From: Bryobacteraceae bacterium
Lineage (GTDB): Bacteria; Acidobacteriota; Terriglobia; Bryobacterales; Bryobacteraceae
NCBI GenBank assembly: GCA_041394945.1
Contig: JAWKHH010000001.1
Location: 1,550,001-1,614,000 of the forward strand
Length of the DNA stretch: 64,000 bases
Direction of reading: 5' to 3'
The notes beneath the pieces were generated by a model. That model was not told the origin of the DNA, searched no databases, and worked only from the letters and a program-made list of their open reading frames with translations. Within the stretch, counting starts at the first letter, position 1, and each line of letters opens with the position of its first letter. Shown one piece after another: positions 1 through 7,752 of the stretch. Position numbers and translations under genes: made by a program.

Positions 1-90
1 CTCGAGAAGCTGGCGGGCCAATGCGCATCGCGGAGGCAGGGGCACGCCAGGAGCGCGGGCGCGGTCGGGTGATGCGAGGGCCGCGCGAGG
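1..90. other. Window edge, no gene recognised
   Basis: These bases lie downstream of the minus-strand VWA gene that ends at 91. Open frames cross them but are Arg-rich antisense shadows. I see no hairpin followed by a T-run that would terminate the VWA gene before the window edge. Confidence 0.4.
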
Positions 91-1566
91 CTACTTCGAG
101 TAACGAAGGATCTCGCTGGCGATGCGGACGAACGCTTCGTTCAATTGCGCGGCCGAGGGAGCGTAGATGTAGAGGCCCTCGGGCGAATTGGAATCGTAGA
201 TGGGGGAATCCACGTCGTTGGAGACTCGAAGCAGGAGGTCGTGTTCGGCTTCGCCGGCGCCGCCGAGCCCAATCGCATAGATGACGGTGACGATGCCGGC
301 GTTGAGCTCCTTATTCCGGATCCGCTGGGCGGCGTTGTCGATGGCGTTGATAGCGGCATTCAAGCCGGAGTTGTTGGAGGTATAGCGGATCTTTCCGGCG
401 TAGCTGCCGAATGTGTAGGTGGTCACCGACTTCCACCCGAACATGGAATTGCCGTAGAGGTCGGTGTCGGGGTAGAAGGGAACGTCGCGGGAGACGTTGG
501 AGCCGCTGCTGCGCCACCAACAGTCGTTGCTCGAGGAGACCGAAGAGCCTGAGTAGCCGTTGGGCTTCGTTACGTAGCCGGGGTCGCCGGTGGGCATGGA
601 GGAAGCCGCGTAGCCGCGGACACCGTCGTCACCGTCGTCGTAGGCGATATAGCCGCGGTAGGAGAGGTTGGACGGATCGTAGCCGGATTGATAGTAGTAC
701 TTGCCGTGCTGCCAATCGTAGCAGCGGGTCATGTCGCTGTTTCCCGGGGTGCCGTTGACGTCGAGCGTCCAATCGGCGGTCACCGAATTCGGCTTGCCGT
801 CCGTGAAGAACAGGATTACGTTGAGGGCGCCCGGTTCGTTGATGGTAACCAGTTCCTCATAGCCTTTCCAAAGGGCCTGGGCCGAGCCGGTCCAACCGGC
901 GCACCCGCCCGGATAGAGCAGGTCGATCTTGGAGGCGAGGGTGGGCGAGTTCTTAAAACTCATTGTGGGCGCGTAGTCCACTTTGTAGGATCCGCCGTAG
1001 GTGATCATGCCCAGCCGGTCCCGCCCGTTGGCGAAGGAATTGACGAACGACGTCGCGGCTGATTCCAGGTCATCGCAGGCGCCGGCAGTGTCGAGCGATC
1101 CGGAACGGTCGATGACGAGCATCACGTTCACGTCGCGGCGGGCCGCCTCGCCGATGGCCTTCACCGGGGACTCCGTCCGCCCGATCGTACGCATGAAGAA
1201 CAAGGGCACGGCCACGGAACCGGTGACAGAAACTTTTCTGGTGCGGAATCCGCTTTCGGTCACCGTCACCGAGCGCGCCTGGCCGGTGCTGCCGAAGGTT
1301 CCGGGAAGGAAGTTGGCGTCGAAGAAGGCCTGCGCCCGCGCGGTGGCGCTCGCTTCCTGCTCGGAGAGCGTCAGCCCCACCGACAGGTTCCGCGCCGCGG
1401 CGATCGAGGCGGCGTCGCAGGCCGCCTGCAGCCGCGCCTTCACCGCGTAGAGAACGCCTGCGTCGATCGCCAGCCCGACGAGGGGAAGAATCCAGACCAG
1501 CATCAACGCCGTCAGGATGATCGCGAATCCCCGCCTTCGGCCGGAGGTGCGAGTTCGATGTGCCAC
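91..1566 (-). CDS. TadG-like pilus-assembly protein with von Willebrand A domain (paralog 1)
   Basis: 491 aa, probably anchored in the inner membrane with a large periplasmic part. Residues 12-36 are one hydrophobic segment, RGFAIILTALMLVWILPLVG, followed by a TadE/TadG-like helix (AVKARLQAACDAASIAAARN). A von Willebrand A domain follows from about residue 146. Its MIDAS metal site is visible as DRSGS at 153-157, with FFTDGKPNS as a later motif. The region after that strand is unusually rich in Tyr, Asp, Gly and Ser. The start is GTG, preceded by GAGGAA at good spacing. It is a close paralog of the next upstream gene (1746-3251), with the same domain order and the same C-terminus (SEILRYS). 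Family knowledge suggests Flp/Tad pilus or adhesion-related envelope work; the ligand is unknown. Confidence 0.8.
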   Translation of the reverse strand: MAHRTRTSGRRRGFAIILTALMLVWILPLVGLAIDAGVLYAVKARLQAACDAASIAAARNLSVGLTLSEQEASATARAQAFFDANFLPGTFGSTGQARSVTVTESGFRTRKVSVTGSVAVPLFFMRTIGRTESPVKAIGEAARRDVNVMLVIDRSGSLDTAGACDDLESAATSFVNSFANGRDRLGMITYGGSYKVDYAPTMSFKNSPTLASKIDLLYPGGCAGWTGSAQALWKGYEELVTINEPGALNVILFFTDGKPNSVTADWTLDVNGTPGNSDMTRCYDWQHGKYYYQSGYDPSNLSYRGYIAYDDGDDGVRGYAASSMPTGDPGYVTKPNGYSGSSVSSSNDCWWRSSGSNVSRDVPFYPDTDLYGNSMFGWKSVTTYTFGSYAGKIRYTSNNSGLNAAINAIDNAAQRIRNKELNAGIVTVIYAIGLGGAGEAEHDLLLRVSNDVDSPIYDSNSPEGLYIYAPSAAQLNEAFVRIASEILRYSK

Positions 1567-1616
1567 GTCTTCCTCATCGGACAGCGCCGCCCGGCGTTGA
1601 GATAAACGTCCGACTG

Positions 1617-1667
1617 ATCAAAAAAAAGGCCCCGCACGGCCCGGATTGCTCCAGAGCCGGCGGGGCT
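1617..1667 (-). terminator. Intrinsic terminator between the two VWA paralogs
   Basis: On the minus strand the arm GCGGGGC complements (1660-1666) GCCCCGC (1629-1635). An inner 4-bp pairing (gccg/cggc) and a loop of about 15 nt sit between them. The hairpin is followed immediately by eight T (the A-run at 1620-1627). It lies about 80 bp after the stop of the 1746-3251 gene and about 54 bp before the start of the 91-1566 gene. Confidence 0.8.
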
Positions 1668-1745
1668 GACTTCCCGACCGAAGGGAAAGCTCAATTTCTA
1701 TTCGGCGCGCACGCCGCAATTCGATTGCGGTGTTTTCCGCCGGCG

Positions 1746-3251
1746 CTACAGCGAGTAGCGCAGGATCTCCGACGCGATGCGGACGAACGCCTCGTTCAAC
1801 GCCGCGGGATTCGGGGCGTATACGTACAGGCCTTCGGGCGAGTTGTTGTCGAAGATGGCGCTGTCGCGGTCATTGGCGACGCGTTCGAGAATGTCGGACT
1901 CGGCCTCGCCGACGCCGCCCAAGCCGATCGCGTAGATCATCGTCGTCAGGTTCGGGTTGCCGACCTTCTGGCGAATTCGCAGCGCGGCGCTGTCGAGCGC
2001 GTTGATTGAGGCGTTCAACCCGGTCAGGCCGGACTGGTAGCGAACCTTGCCCGAATAGGGACCGCTGCTCCATGTGTTCACCGACTTGAACCCGAACATC
2101 GAGTTCCCATAGAAGTCCGTGTCGGGATAGTAGGGAACATCACGTTCGACGATCGAGTTGATCGAATTGGTGGTGCGGAACCAGCAGTCGTCGCTGGTTG
2201 ATTTCGGCGTTCCGGAGTAGCCCACCGGGATGGAGACCTTGCCCGGATCGTCGGTAGGCATGGCATTCGCCTCGTGCCCGCGGATCCCATCCGTGTTGCC
2301 GCTGCCGATGTCCTGGGCGATATAGCCGCGGTATTTGAGATTCGAAGGATCGTAGCCCCACTGGTTGTATTTCTTGCCATGCTCCCAGTCGTAGCAACGG
2401 GTCATGTCGCTATTGCCCGGCGTACCATTCACATCGAGCGGCCAATCGTTCGTCACTGTGTTCGGTTGTCCGTCGGTGAAGAACAGGATCACGTTGAGGC
2501 GGCCGGGCTCGTCGAGCGTCACCAACTGCTGGTAGCCCTGCCACAACCCTTGCGCCGACCCGGTCCAACCGCTGCAACCGCCCGGGAATAGCTTGTCGAT
2601 CTCGGAGTTGAGCGTCGGTGAGGTCTTGAAATCCTTGGTCGGCGCGTAGTCGAGCCGGTAGGAGCCGCCGTAGGTGATCAGGCCGAGCCGGTCGCGCTGG
2701 TTGGCGAACAACGCCGTAAAGGCTTGTGCAGCCGTCTCCAGGTCATCGCACGCGCCGGCCGTCTGGAGCGAACCGGAACGGTCGATCACCATCATCAGGT
2801 TGATGTCGCGGCGGGAGGCCTGGCCGGTCACGTTGACGCGCAGGGTCTTTGATCCGCTGCCCCAGCCGAGGTAGCGCATAAAGTAGACCGGCGGCGTGAC
2901 GCCGGCGTTTACCGTGACGCGGCGCGTCACCAGGTTCACTTCCTGCACGACGGCTCCCACGGTGGGGTTTGAGGTATCGAACGAGCCAGACGGGAAGTTC
3001 GCCGCGAAGTAGGCCTGGGCGCGAGCCACGGCGCTGGCCTCCTGCTCCTGAATGGTCAGGCCCGTCGCCAGGGCGCGGGCCGAGGCCATGGCGGCGGCGT
3101 CGGAGGCGGCCGAGAGGCGAGCCCGTACCGAGTACAGGATCCCGCCGTCGATCGCCAAGCCCACCAGCGGGACGATAAAGGTCAACATCAGGGCCGTCAG
3201 GATGATCGCAAACCCGCGGCTGCGGCGGCCCTTTCGAGGTGTTTTTCGCAT
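1746..3251 (-). CDS. TadG-like pilus-assembly protein with von Willebrand A domain (paralog 2)
   Basis: 501 aa. It has the same architecture as the 91-1566 protein. An N-terminal membrane helix (RGFAIILTALMLTFIVPLVG, about residues 12-31) leads into a pseudopilin-like helix. A VWA domain follows with MIDAS motif DRSGS at 156-160 and FFTDGQPNT, and the end is SEILRYSL. The ATG start has a strong Shine-Dalgarno GGAGGAAG. The two proteins match over almost their whole length by eye, including the motif GGCSGWTGSAQ versus GGCAGWTGSAQ, so this is a tandem duplication that has since diverged. It is followed by an intrinsic terminator. Likely role: extracytoplasmic metal-dependent adhesion or pilus assembly; this is inferred from the family. 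Confidence 0.8.
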   Translation of the reverse strand: MRKTPRKGRRSRGFAIILTALMLTFIVPLVGLAIDGGILYSVRARLSAASDAAAMASARALATGLTIQEQEASAVARAQAYFAANFPSGSFDTSNPTVGAVVQEVNLVTRRVTVNAGVTPPVYFMRYLGWGSGSKTLRVNVTGQASRRDINLMMVIDRSGSLQTAGACDDLETAAQAFTALFANQRDRLGLITYGGSYRLDYAPTKDFKTSPTLNSEIDKLFPGGCSGWTGSAQGLWQGYQQLVTLDEPGRLNVILFFTDGQPNTVTNDWPLDVNGTPGNSDMTRCYDWEHGKKYNQWGYDPSNLKYRGYIAQDIGSGNTDGIRGHEANAMPTDDPGKVSIPVGYSGTPKSTSDDCWFRTTNSINSIVERDVPYYPDTDFYGNSMFGFKSVNTWSSGPYSGKVRYQSGLTGLNASINALDSAALRIRQKVGNPNLTTMIYAIGLGGVGEAESDILERVANDRDSAIFDNNSPEGLYVYAPNPAALNEAFVRIASEILRYSL

Positions 3252-3329
3252 GACAGCTTCCTCCTCCGGTCGCGCCGCAACAGCGTGCGTGGACCGGTTT
3301 CCGACTTCCTTGTCCTAGGTCTCAGCCCC

Positions 3330-3983
3330 TCAGTAGATCGACCGCGCGTACACACCCGGCGCGGTTGACGTGTAGTTCTGTTGCAGGCTCCAGTCCGGCG
3401 ACGAGAAGTAGGCTTCGGCCACGTAGGCCGTCTCGCCATCGACCATTCCGGGCAGCACGGTAGCGAACCCGGTAGCCACGGCCGACGCGTTCGTCGTGTA
3501 GTCGGACGGCCGGATATCGCCCGCCTTCAGGCCCTGCGAGGGCACCGCCGTCGTCAGAATGATCGCCGACGAAGGGGTCCCGAATTCGCTCGATTTGAGC
3601 GACGAATTGCCGATCACGTACCGCTGTGTGTGGACCACCTGGCCCAGGTTGCCGCACGCCGTGCTGCCGGTGCCGGCCTGACACTCGGCAGGCCCAATCT
3701 TGAGCACACGCGAAAGGATCACCGTTCCGTTGCCACCGTTGGTGGTCATTCCGAGCCCGGTCGACATCCGGACGATGAGGTCCTTGCTGCCGGAGAGGGA
3801 GAAATCCATCTGCCGGACGTACAAGTGGCCGGCGTCGCGCGCCACCTGGGAAACCTGCACGCTGCGGCCCAGGTTCATGCCAAGGTTGACCGTCCCGAGA
3901 AATAGCGGAACCAGGAAAATCGCCACGAGCCCGAACTCGAGCAGCGTGTTTCCTTTTCGATTTTTTCGACTCCTGCGCATCAT
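3330..3983 (-). CDS. TadE/TadG-like pseudopilin family protein
   Basis: 217 aa from the tandem ATG ATG at 3983/3980, which is preceded by GAGGAGGAGTT, a near-ideal ribosome-binding site. A longer frame exists upstream, but it overlaps the previous gene and its extra residues are Arg/Cys-rich non-coding translation. After a basic start (MMRRSRKNRKGNTLLEF) comes one hydrophobic helix (LVAIFLVPLFLGTVNLGMNL), as in TadE pseudopilins. The rest is predicted to be exported, with low-complexity Gly/Thr/Ser stretches and two Cys near the middle (ECQAGTGSTACGN). It lies 28 bp after the 4012-4491 pseudopilin and upstream of the two VWA genes, so the four probably share a transcript. No Tad ATPase, secretin or prepilin peptidase is in the window. 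Confidence 0.75.
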   Translation of the reverse strand: MMRRSRKNRKGNTLLEFGLVAIFLVPLFLGTVNLGMNLGRSVQVSQVARDAGHLYVRQMDFSLSGSKDLIVRMSTGLGMTTNGGNGTVILSRVLKIGPAECQAGTGSTACGNLGQVVHTQRYVIGNSSLKSSEFGTPSSAIILTTAVPSQGLKAGDIRPSDYTTNASAVATGFATVLPGMVDGETAYVAEAYFSSPDWSLQQNYTSTAPGVYARSIY

Positions 3984-4011
3984 AACTCCTCCTCGATCGC
4001 GGCCGAAATTC

Positions 4012-4491
4012 CTAGCGGCAAGGCGCCGCGCCACCGCCGGGCAAACCTTCCATCCGGTCCGTGCCGTACACCTTGATCCACAACGGCGTCGAGGACCAGA
4101 ACAACGGCGCCATCCAACTGTACTGATAGTTCTCCACGGACACTTCGACGATATTACCCGGCGAATTACCATTCGGCGGGAGAATTTCGTTGAAGCTCAG
4201 CGGGTCGTAATACTTCACTTTGATTTTGTTGGCGTGCTCGTTGGACGAGAGAAATCCCATCGCCTGCGTCTTGACGGCCGCTTTGATCGAATCGTCCTGG
4301 CACATGCCGTCCACGAGCTGATACGTCACCGCGTAGCGCACGCCTTCGCGCACCGCGTGCTGGAGGGTGCTGCGGATGAAGATCGCGAATCCGAAGTCGA
4401 CAATCCCGAACAACAGCCCGAACAGCGGGATCATCATCAGCGACATCTCGACGAGTGCGTTGCCGCGGCGGCTACCGGTTCTTTTTCTCAT
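4012..4491 (-). CDS. TadE-like pseudopilin
   Basis: 159 aa. The basic start MRKRTGSRRGNALVEMS leads into a single hydrophobic helix (LMMIPLFGLLFGIVDFGFAI), the standard TadE layout. The following ...STLQHAVREGVRYAVTY is the conserved helix after the membrane segment. A Cys-containing tail ends in GGGAAPCR. It is first in the four-gene run of TadE, TadE-like, VWA and VWA. It probably works as a minor pilin or pilus-assembly factor at the cytoplasmic membrane. Confidence 0.8.
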   Translation of the reverse strand: MRKRTGSRRGNALVEMSLMMIPLFGLLFGIVDFGFAIFIRSTLQHAVREGVRYAVTYQLVDGMCQDDSIKAAVKTQAMGFLSSNEHANKIKVKYYDPLSFNEILPPNGNSPGNIVEVSVENYQYSWMAPLFWSSTPLWIKVYGTDRMEGLPGGGAAPCR

Positions 4492-4616
4492 GGTGACTGC
4501 TCACATTCAGGATGTACCAATTGCGATCAATGGCATATCCCGTAAGTGTTGCGAGTTGGATTTGTTTTCGCTCTAGGCCGTACCGGCAATCACTTAGTAC
4601 GCGAAAACTATTCCGT
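4492..4616 (-). promoter_or_regulatory. Upstream region of the TadE/VWA operon
   Basis: About 125 bp between the terminator of the upstream TPR gene and the first TadE gene. It is visibly more A+T-rich than its neighbours, as expected for a promoter. I cannot pick a convincing -35/-10 pair, so only the location is offered. Confidence 0.35.
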
Positions 4617-4659
4617 AAAAAAAGCGAATGCCCCGACCGCCGTATAGGCGCCCGGGGCA
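4617..4659 (-). terminator. Intrinsic terminator after the TPR gene
   Basis: Minus-strand hairpin with arms 4653-4659 and 4629-4635 (TGCCCCG/CGGGGCA, 7 bp). It has an inner 4-bp stem (cgcc/ggcg) and a 5-nt loop. A T-run follows (seven A on the plus strand at 4617-4623). It sits about 35 bp beyond the stop of the TPR gene and separates that unit from the pilus operon. Confidence 0.85.
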
Positions 4660-4692
4660 CTGGATGGCCTCCGCAGAGTGGGCGGGACCGCC

Positions 4693-5739
4693 TTATTCCT
4701 TGGCGCGGAAGTATGCCGTTGCGTACGAGGGATTCAAGCCCATCGCCCGCCGCCAGCATTCCACCGCCTCCGTATGACGGCCCAGCTTGTCGAGCGCATG
4801 CCCGAGGTTCAACAGCGCTTCCGGGAACTTCGGCCGTTCCTTGATCGCCTCGCAGTAGAACCGCACCGCTTCCTCGGTGCGCCCCTGCTGGTCGAGCGAC
4901 AAGGCGAGGTTGTAGGTGAGTTCGGGCAGAGATCCACGCGCCTCGAGCAGCCGCTTGCGCACCGACAGGGCGGTGTCCCAATCGGCCGACTCCACAGCCA
5001 CTGCGGCGAGACCGCACAAGGCTTCCTCGCAGGCCGGATCGGACTCGAGCACACGCTCGAGGATCCGCTTGGCTTCGTCGTGCCGGCCGGCGCCGGCGAG
5101 CGCCAGCCCGAGGTTCAACTGCGCTTCCTTCCAGTTGGGCTTGCGCCGCACGCAGCGCTCGAACGACTCGACGGCGGCTTCGGCGTCCTCGATCCGCAGC
5201 CGGGACAGTCCCAGCCGGAACCAGACCTCTTCATCGTCGGCTTGGAGCCCGGCCAGCCGGTCATAGAGGCCGGCGGCTTCTTCATGCTCGCCGGCCGCCT
5301 CGCAAAGCAGCCCGAGGTTCCACAGCGCCTGGCCGTGGTTGGGATCGGCTTCGAGCGCGGTCCGATAGGCCTCGCGCGCGCCGTCGTCGTCCTCGAGAGT
5401 ATGCCGCACCAGGCCGAGGTTAACCAGCGGGCGCGGATCGTTCGGCCGCAGCCGGGAAGACCGGTGGTAGGCGAATACCGCCTCCTCGAGCTCACCCACC
5501 TGCTGGCGGGCGAAACCGAGGTTGAACCAGGCTTCGAAGTGGTCCTGCTGCAACTGGACGATCCGCGAGCAATGGCGGATCACCGCACGGTAGTCTTCGA
5601 AAGCCAAAGCGGTCGCGGCCAGGCCCTCTTCGAGCGACACGGACGCCCGATCGGCTGGCGCAGGCTCGTTGCCGGCAGCCTCCCGGGCCTTCGAGGAGGC
5701 CTTTTCGTCGTAGTTTGGGGCTAGGTCAGCGAATCCCAC
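4693..5739 (-). CDS. Tetratricopeptide-repeat protein
   Basis: 348 aa made almost entirely of TPR units from about residue 45 to the end. Repeats of about 34 residues carry the usual W-N-LG...A...Y pattern, for example AWFNLGFARQQVGELEEAVFA, LWNLGLLCEAAGEHEEAAGLY and ALLNLGHALDKLGRHTEAVEC. There is no signal peptide and no enzymatic domain, so it is likely a cytoplasmic protein-interaction scaffold. Translation starts at GTG 5739 behind an unusually strong GGAGGAGG, which lies inside the last codons of the upstream zinc-ribbon gene (overlap 19 bp). Coupled translation and a shared function with that gene are therefore likely. Confidence 0.85.
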   Translation of the reverse strand: MGFADLAPNYDEKASSKAREAAGNEPAPADRASVSLEEGLAATALAFEDYRAVIRHCSRIVQLQQDHFEAWFNLGFARQQVGELEEAVFAYHRSSRLRPNDPRPLVNLGLVRHTLEDDDGAREAYRTALEADPNHGQALWNLGLLCEAAGEHEEAAGLYDRLAGLQADDEEVWFRLGLSRLRIEDAEAAVESFERCVRRKPNWKEAQLNLGLALAGAGRHDEAKRILERVLESDPACEEALCGLAAVAVESADWDTALSVRKRLLEARGSLPELTYNLALSLDQQGRTEEAVRFYCEAIKERPKFPEALLNLGHALDKLGRHTEAVECWRRAMGLNPSYATAYFRAKE

Positions 5740-7598
5740 AATCCTCCTCCAGATGCGAACGAACAGGCGATAGTCTGAAGATCGGGAGCCGCCGGTGAAT
5801 CTTTAGGACGCGCAGGCCAGCGCATCCGGTCCCGCGGCTCCGGTACCCGGGCAAGGCAGCCACCGCCCGGGGCGCCCGGCGGCATCGGCATCCGGGCGGC
5901 GGCCTGACCGGCCTCGAGGCCAAGCTCGACATCGGCCGACTCCCGGGGGCCCGCCATTCCGGCGCCCGGATCGACGGCAACCACTCCCACGAACGAGAGC
6001 ACAGGAACCGCGGCCCGCCTCCCGGACGGCGTCCAGACTCCCGGCCGGCCCTCGAACACGGCCTCGAGCGAAGTTGCGTCCCGCGATGGGCCGCGGGCGC
6101 CCTCGCGCGCAACGACTCCCCTTACGCACCGGGCCTCCTGGAGAGTGGGCGCCGCGATCGCCACGGAGGCCGGCCGCGGCGCGGGCATCTCCGCCCGGCC
6201 CTCGGGTCCCTCGCCGGCTGGACGACGGCGGGGATCCATGCGATGGGCGGCCACAAGGCCGATCACCTGGTGGCCGGGTATGGGGCCGCCCGACGGCAGC
6301 GCCCCAGTGTCGGTCCCGAAGAGGGTGCCGGGGCGAGCCACCTCGCCTGAGCCGGCCCACTCATCGGCGTCTTCGCGGCGAATCGCCGCCGCCTCCATCG
6401 GCCGCGCAGAGACCGGCCGCCACACGACCGAGGCGTCGTGAATGCCGGCCCCGAGCATGGCGCGAACGGCGGCCAAGTCGTAGGGCGGGAAACCCGGTGG
6501 ACACAGACGCGGCGCGGCTTCCTGATCGAGCGGCCCGCCGCCGAGCGAGCAATACCCGGCCTCGGGAATCTGCGAGGAATCCATCGACAGGTCCCGGCCG
6601 GCGCCAGAAGCGTCGCCCGTAGCGATTGTCTTCTCTCCCGGCGCGGCGGCTTTTTCTCCCAACCCGCCAGTAACACCGCCGAGCCGCGGCATAGCCGGTG
6701 AAACCGGCCCCTTGACCTCGAGCGGTTCGTCGCTGCCGCCCGTCATCGGAGCGAGGGCGCCAGCCGAGCCGATGCGCGTCCGCAGAGCTCGCACGCCGCC
6801 CATCTTCGGACCGGCCGGCCGCGCCAGGTTTCGCGTCGAGACCGAGGTTGTGGGCGGCGCCAGCGGCGTCTCCGGTTCGGCGCCGGGACGAGTGGGCGTC
6901 ATCAGCAGCCGCAGCGTTTGCGGCCCTTTGAGCGGCACCAGCCCGGCCATCGGCGGCTCGGAGCGGCGCACCTGTTCCCGCGCGGCGATCTCGTCCCAGT
7001 CGTCGCTTTCCAACGCCACGGCGGGCAAGCGGAAGGGCGTCTGGGCCAGTTCCTCGGTGGGAGGCACGACGAAGATGGTGAGCAGATCGCCGGCAGACGG
7101 GTTCACCAGCCCATGGAGCGTGAGGCTCCCCCCAATGGGCGCCCAGGACCTCGCGAGCACCCGCGGAGCCAACGAAGGGTATGCCACCTCCCCCGCCATC
7201 GTCTCTTCGGGATCACTCTCCGCGTGGGGCGTCTGCGCCGCGACCGGCGACGGCGCCACCACGAGCAGTTCGGTGGACTCCGGAATCTCGAACGCTTCCT
7301 CCACCGGCTCCGGAGCCGGTTCCGGCTCCGGCTCCGGCTCGGCGAACCCCGTTCCGGGGGCAGCCTCGGGAACCTCTTCCACCACGGGCTCGCCTTCGGC
7401 CGGCGTCAAAGGTGGGGCCGTTTTCGGCTCCAGCGCCATCTGGAGACGGGCCAGCGCCAACTCCTCCTGCTCACGCTGAAAGGCTTGACGGTGTTCGGGG
7501 GAGCAAAATTCCTGCCGCGAGATGCGCTGAAGCAGGCTCAGCTTGCCGCCGCAATACCGGCACCGTGTTTCGTCACGATTTTCGTAGCTACTGTCCAC
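5721..7598 (-). CDS. Zinc-ribbon-like, Pro/Ala/Glu-rich protein of unknown function
   Basis: About 625 aa from GTG 7598. The frame stays open to GTG 7673, but those 25 codons are A/T-rich and unlike the rest of the gene, so I prefer the later start. Near the N-terminus is a C-x2-C ... C-x3-H metal-binding motif (CRYCGG...FCSPEHRQAF), followed by a charged helix (QREQEELALARLQMALEPK). The remainder is low-complexity, with an EPEPEPEPAPEP stretch and long Ala/Gly/Pro-rich regions, and has no membrane segment. I do not recognise a named family; similar small zinc-ribbon starts occur in Solibacter-type hypothetical proteins (recollection, not searched). Its 3' end overlaps the TPR gene by 19 bp. 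Confidence 0.6.
   Translation of the reverse strand: MDSSYENRDETRCRYCGGKLSLLQRISRQEFCSPEHRQAFQREQEELALARLQMALEPKTAPPLTPAEGEPVVEEVPEAAPGTGFAEPEPEPEPAPEPVEEAFEIPESTELLVVAPSPVAAQTPHAESDPEETMAGEVAYPSLAPRVLARSWAPIGGSLTLHGLVNPSAGDLLTIFVVPPTEELAQTPFRLPAVALESDDWDEIAAREQVRRSEPPMAGLVPLKGPQTLRLLMTPTRPGAEPETPLAPPTTSVSTRNLARPAGPKMGGVRALRTRIGSAGALAPMTGGSDEPLEVKGPVSPAMPRLGGVTGGLGEKAAAPGEKTIATGDASGAGRDLSMDSSQIPEAGYCSLGGGPLDQEAAPRLCPPGFPPYDLAAVRAMLGAGIHDASVVWRPVSARPMEAAAIRREDADEWAGSGEVARPGTLFGTDTGALPSGGPIPGHQVIGLVAAHRMDPRRRPAGEGPEGRAEMPAPRPASVAIAAPTLQEARCVRGVVAREGARGPSRDATSLEAVFEGRPGVWTPSGRRAAVPVLSFVGVVAVDPGAGMAGPRESADVELGLEAGQAAARMPMPPGAPGGGCLARVPEPRDRMRWPARPKDSPAAPDLQTIACSFASGGGLWDSLT
7305..7343. repeat. 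Short hexamer repeat encoding the Glu-Pro tract
   Basis: Imperfect tandem copies of a 6-nt unit (ggctcc/ggttcc) encode the alternating Glu-Pro stretch of the zinc-ribbon protein. Such tracts can change length by slippage while keeping the frame. Confidence 0.55.
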
Positions 7599-7704
7599 TG
7601 GGACGATCCACTCCGACTCAGAACAACTTCTCTTGAAAAACTTCTCTGAAGTTTCAATTCTAAGGAAGCACACGGCCGACTACTATCAGGCGAAGACATC
7701 AGGT

Positions 7705-7724
7705 GGGTGAGGCAGTACTCACCC
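7705..7724. repeat. Perfect 7-bp inverted repeat in the lgt/zinc-ribbon gap
   Basis: GGGTGAG (7705-7711), a 6-nt loop, and CTCACCC (7718-7724), lying about 30 bp beyond the lgt stop. There is no T-run on either side. It could be a weak terminator for the ileS-lspA-lgt unit, or an operator for the downstream gene. Confidence 0.4.
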
Positions 7725-7752
7725 GGATCGGAGTAAGGTGAAACGCGTTGAC

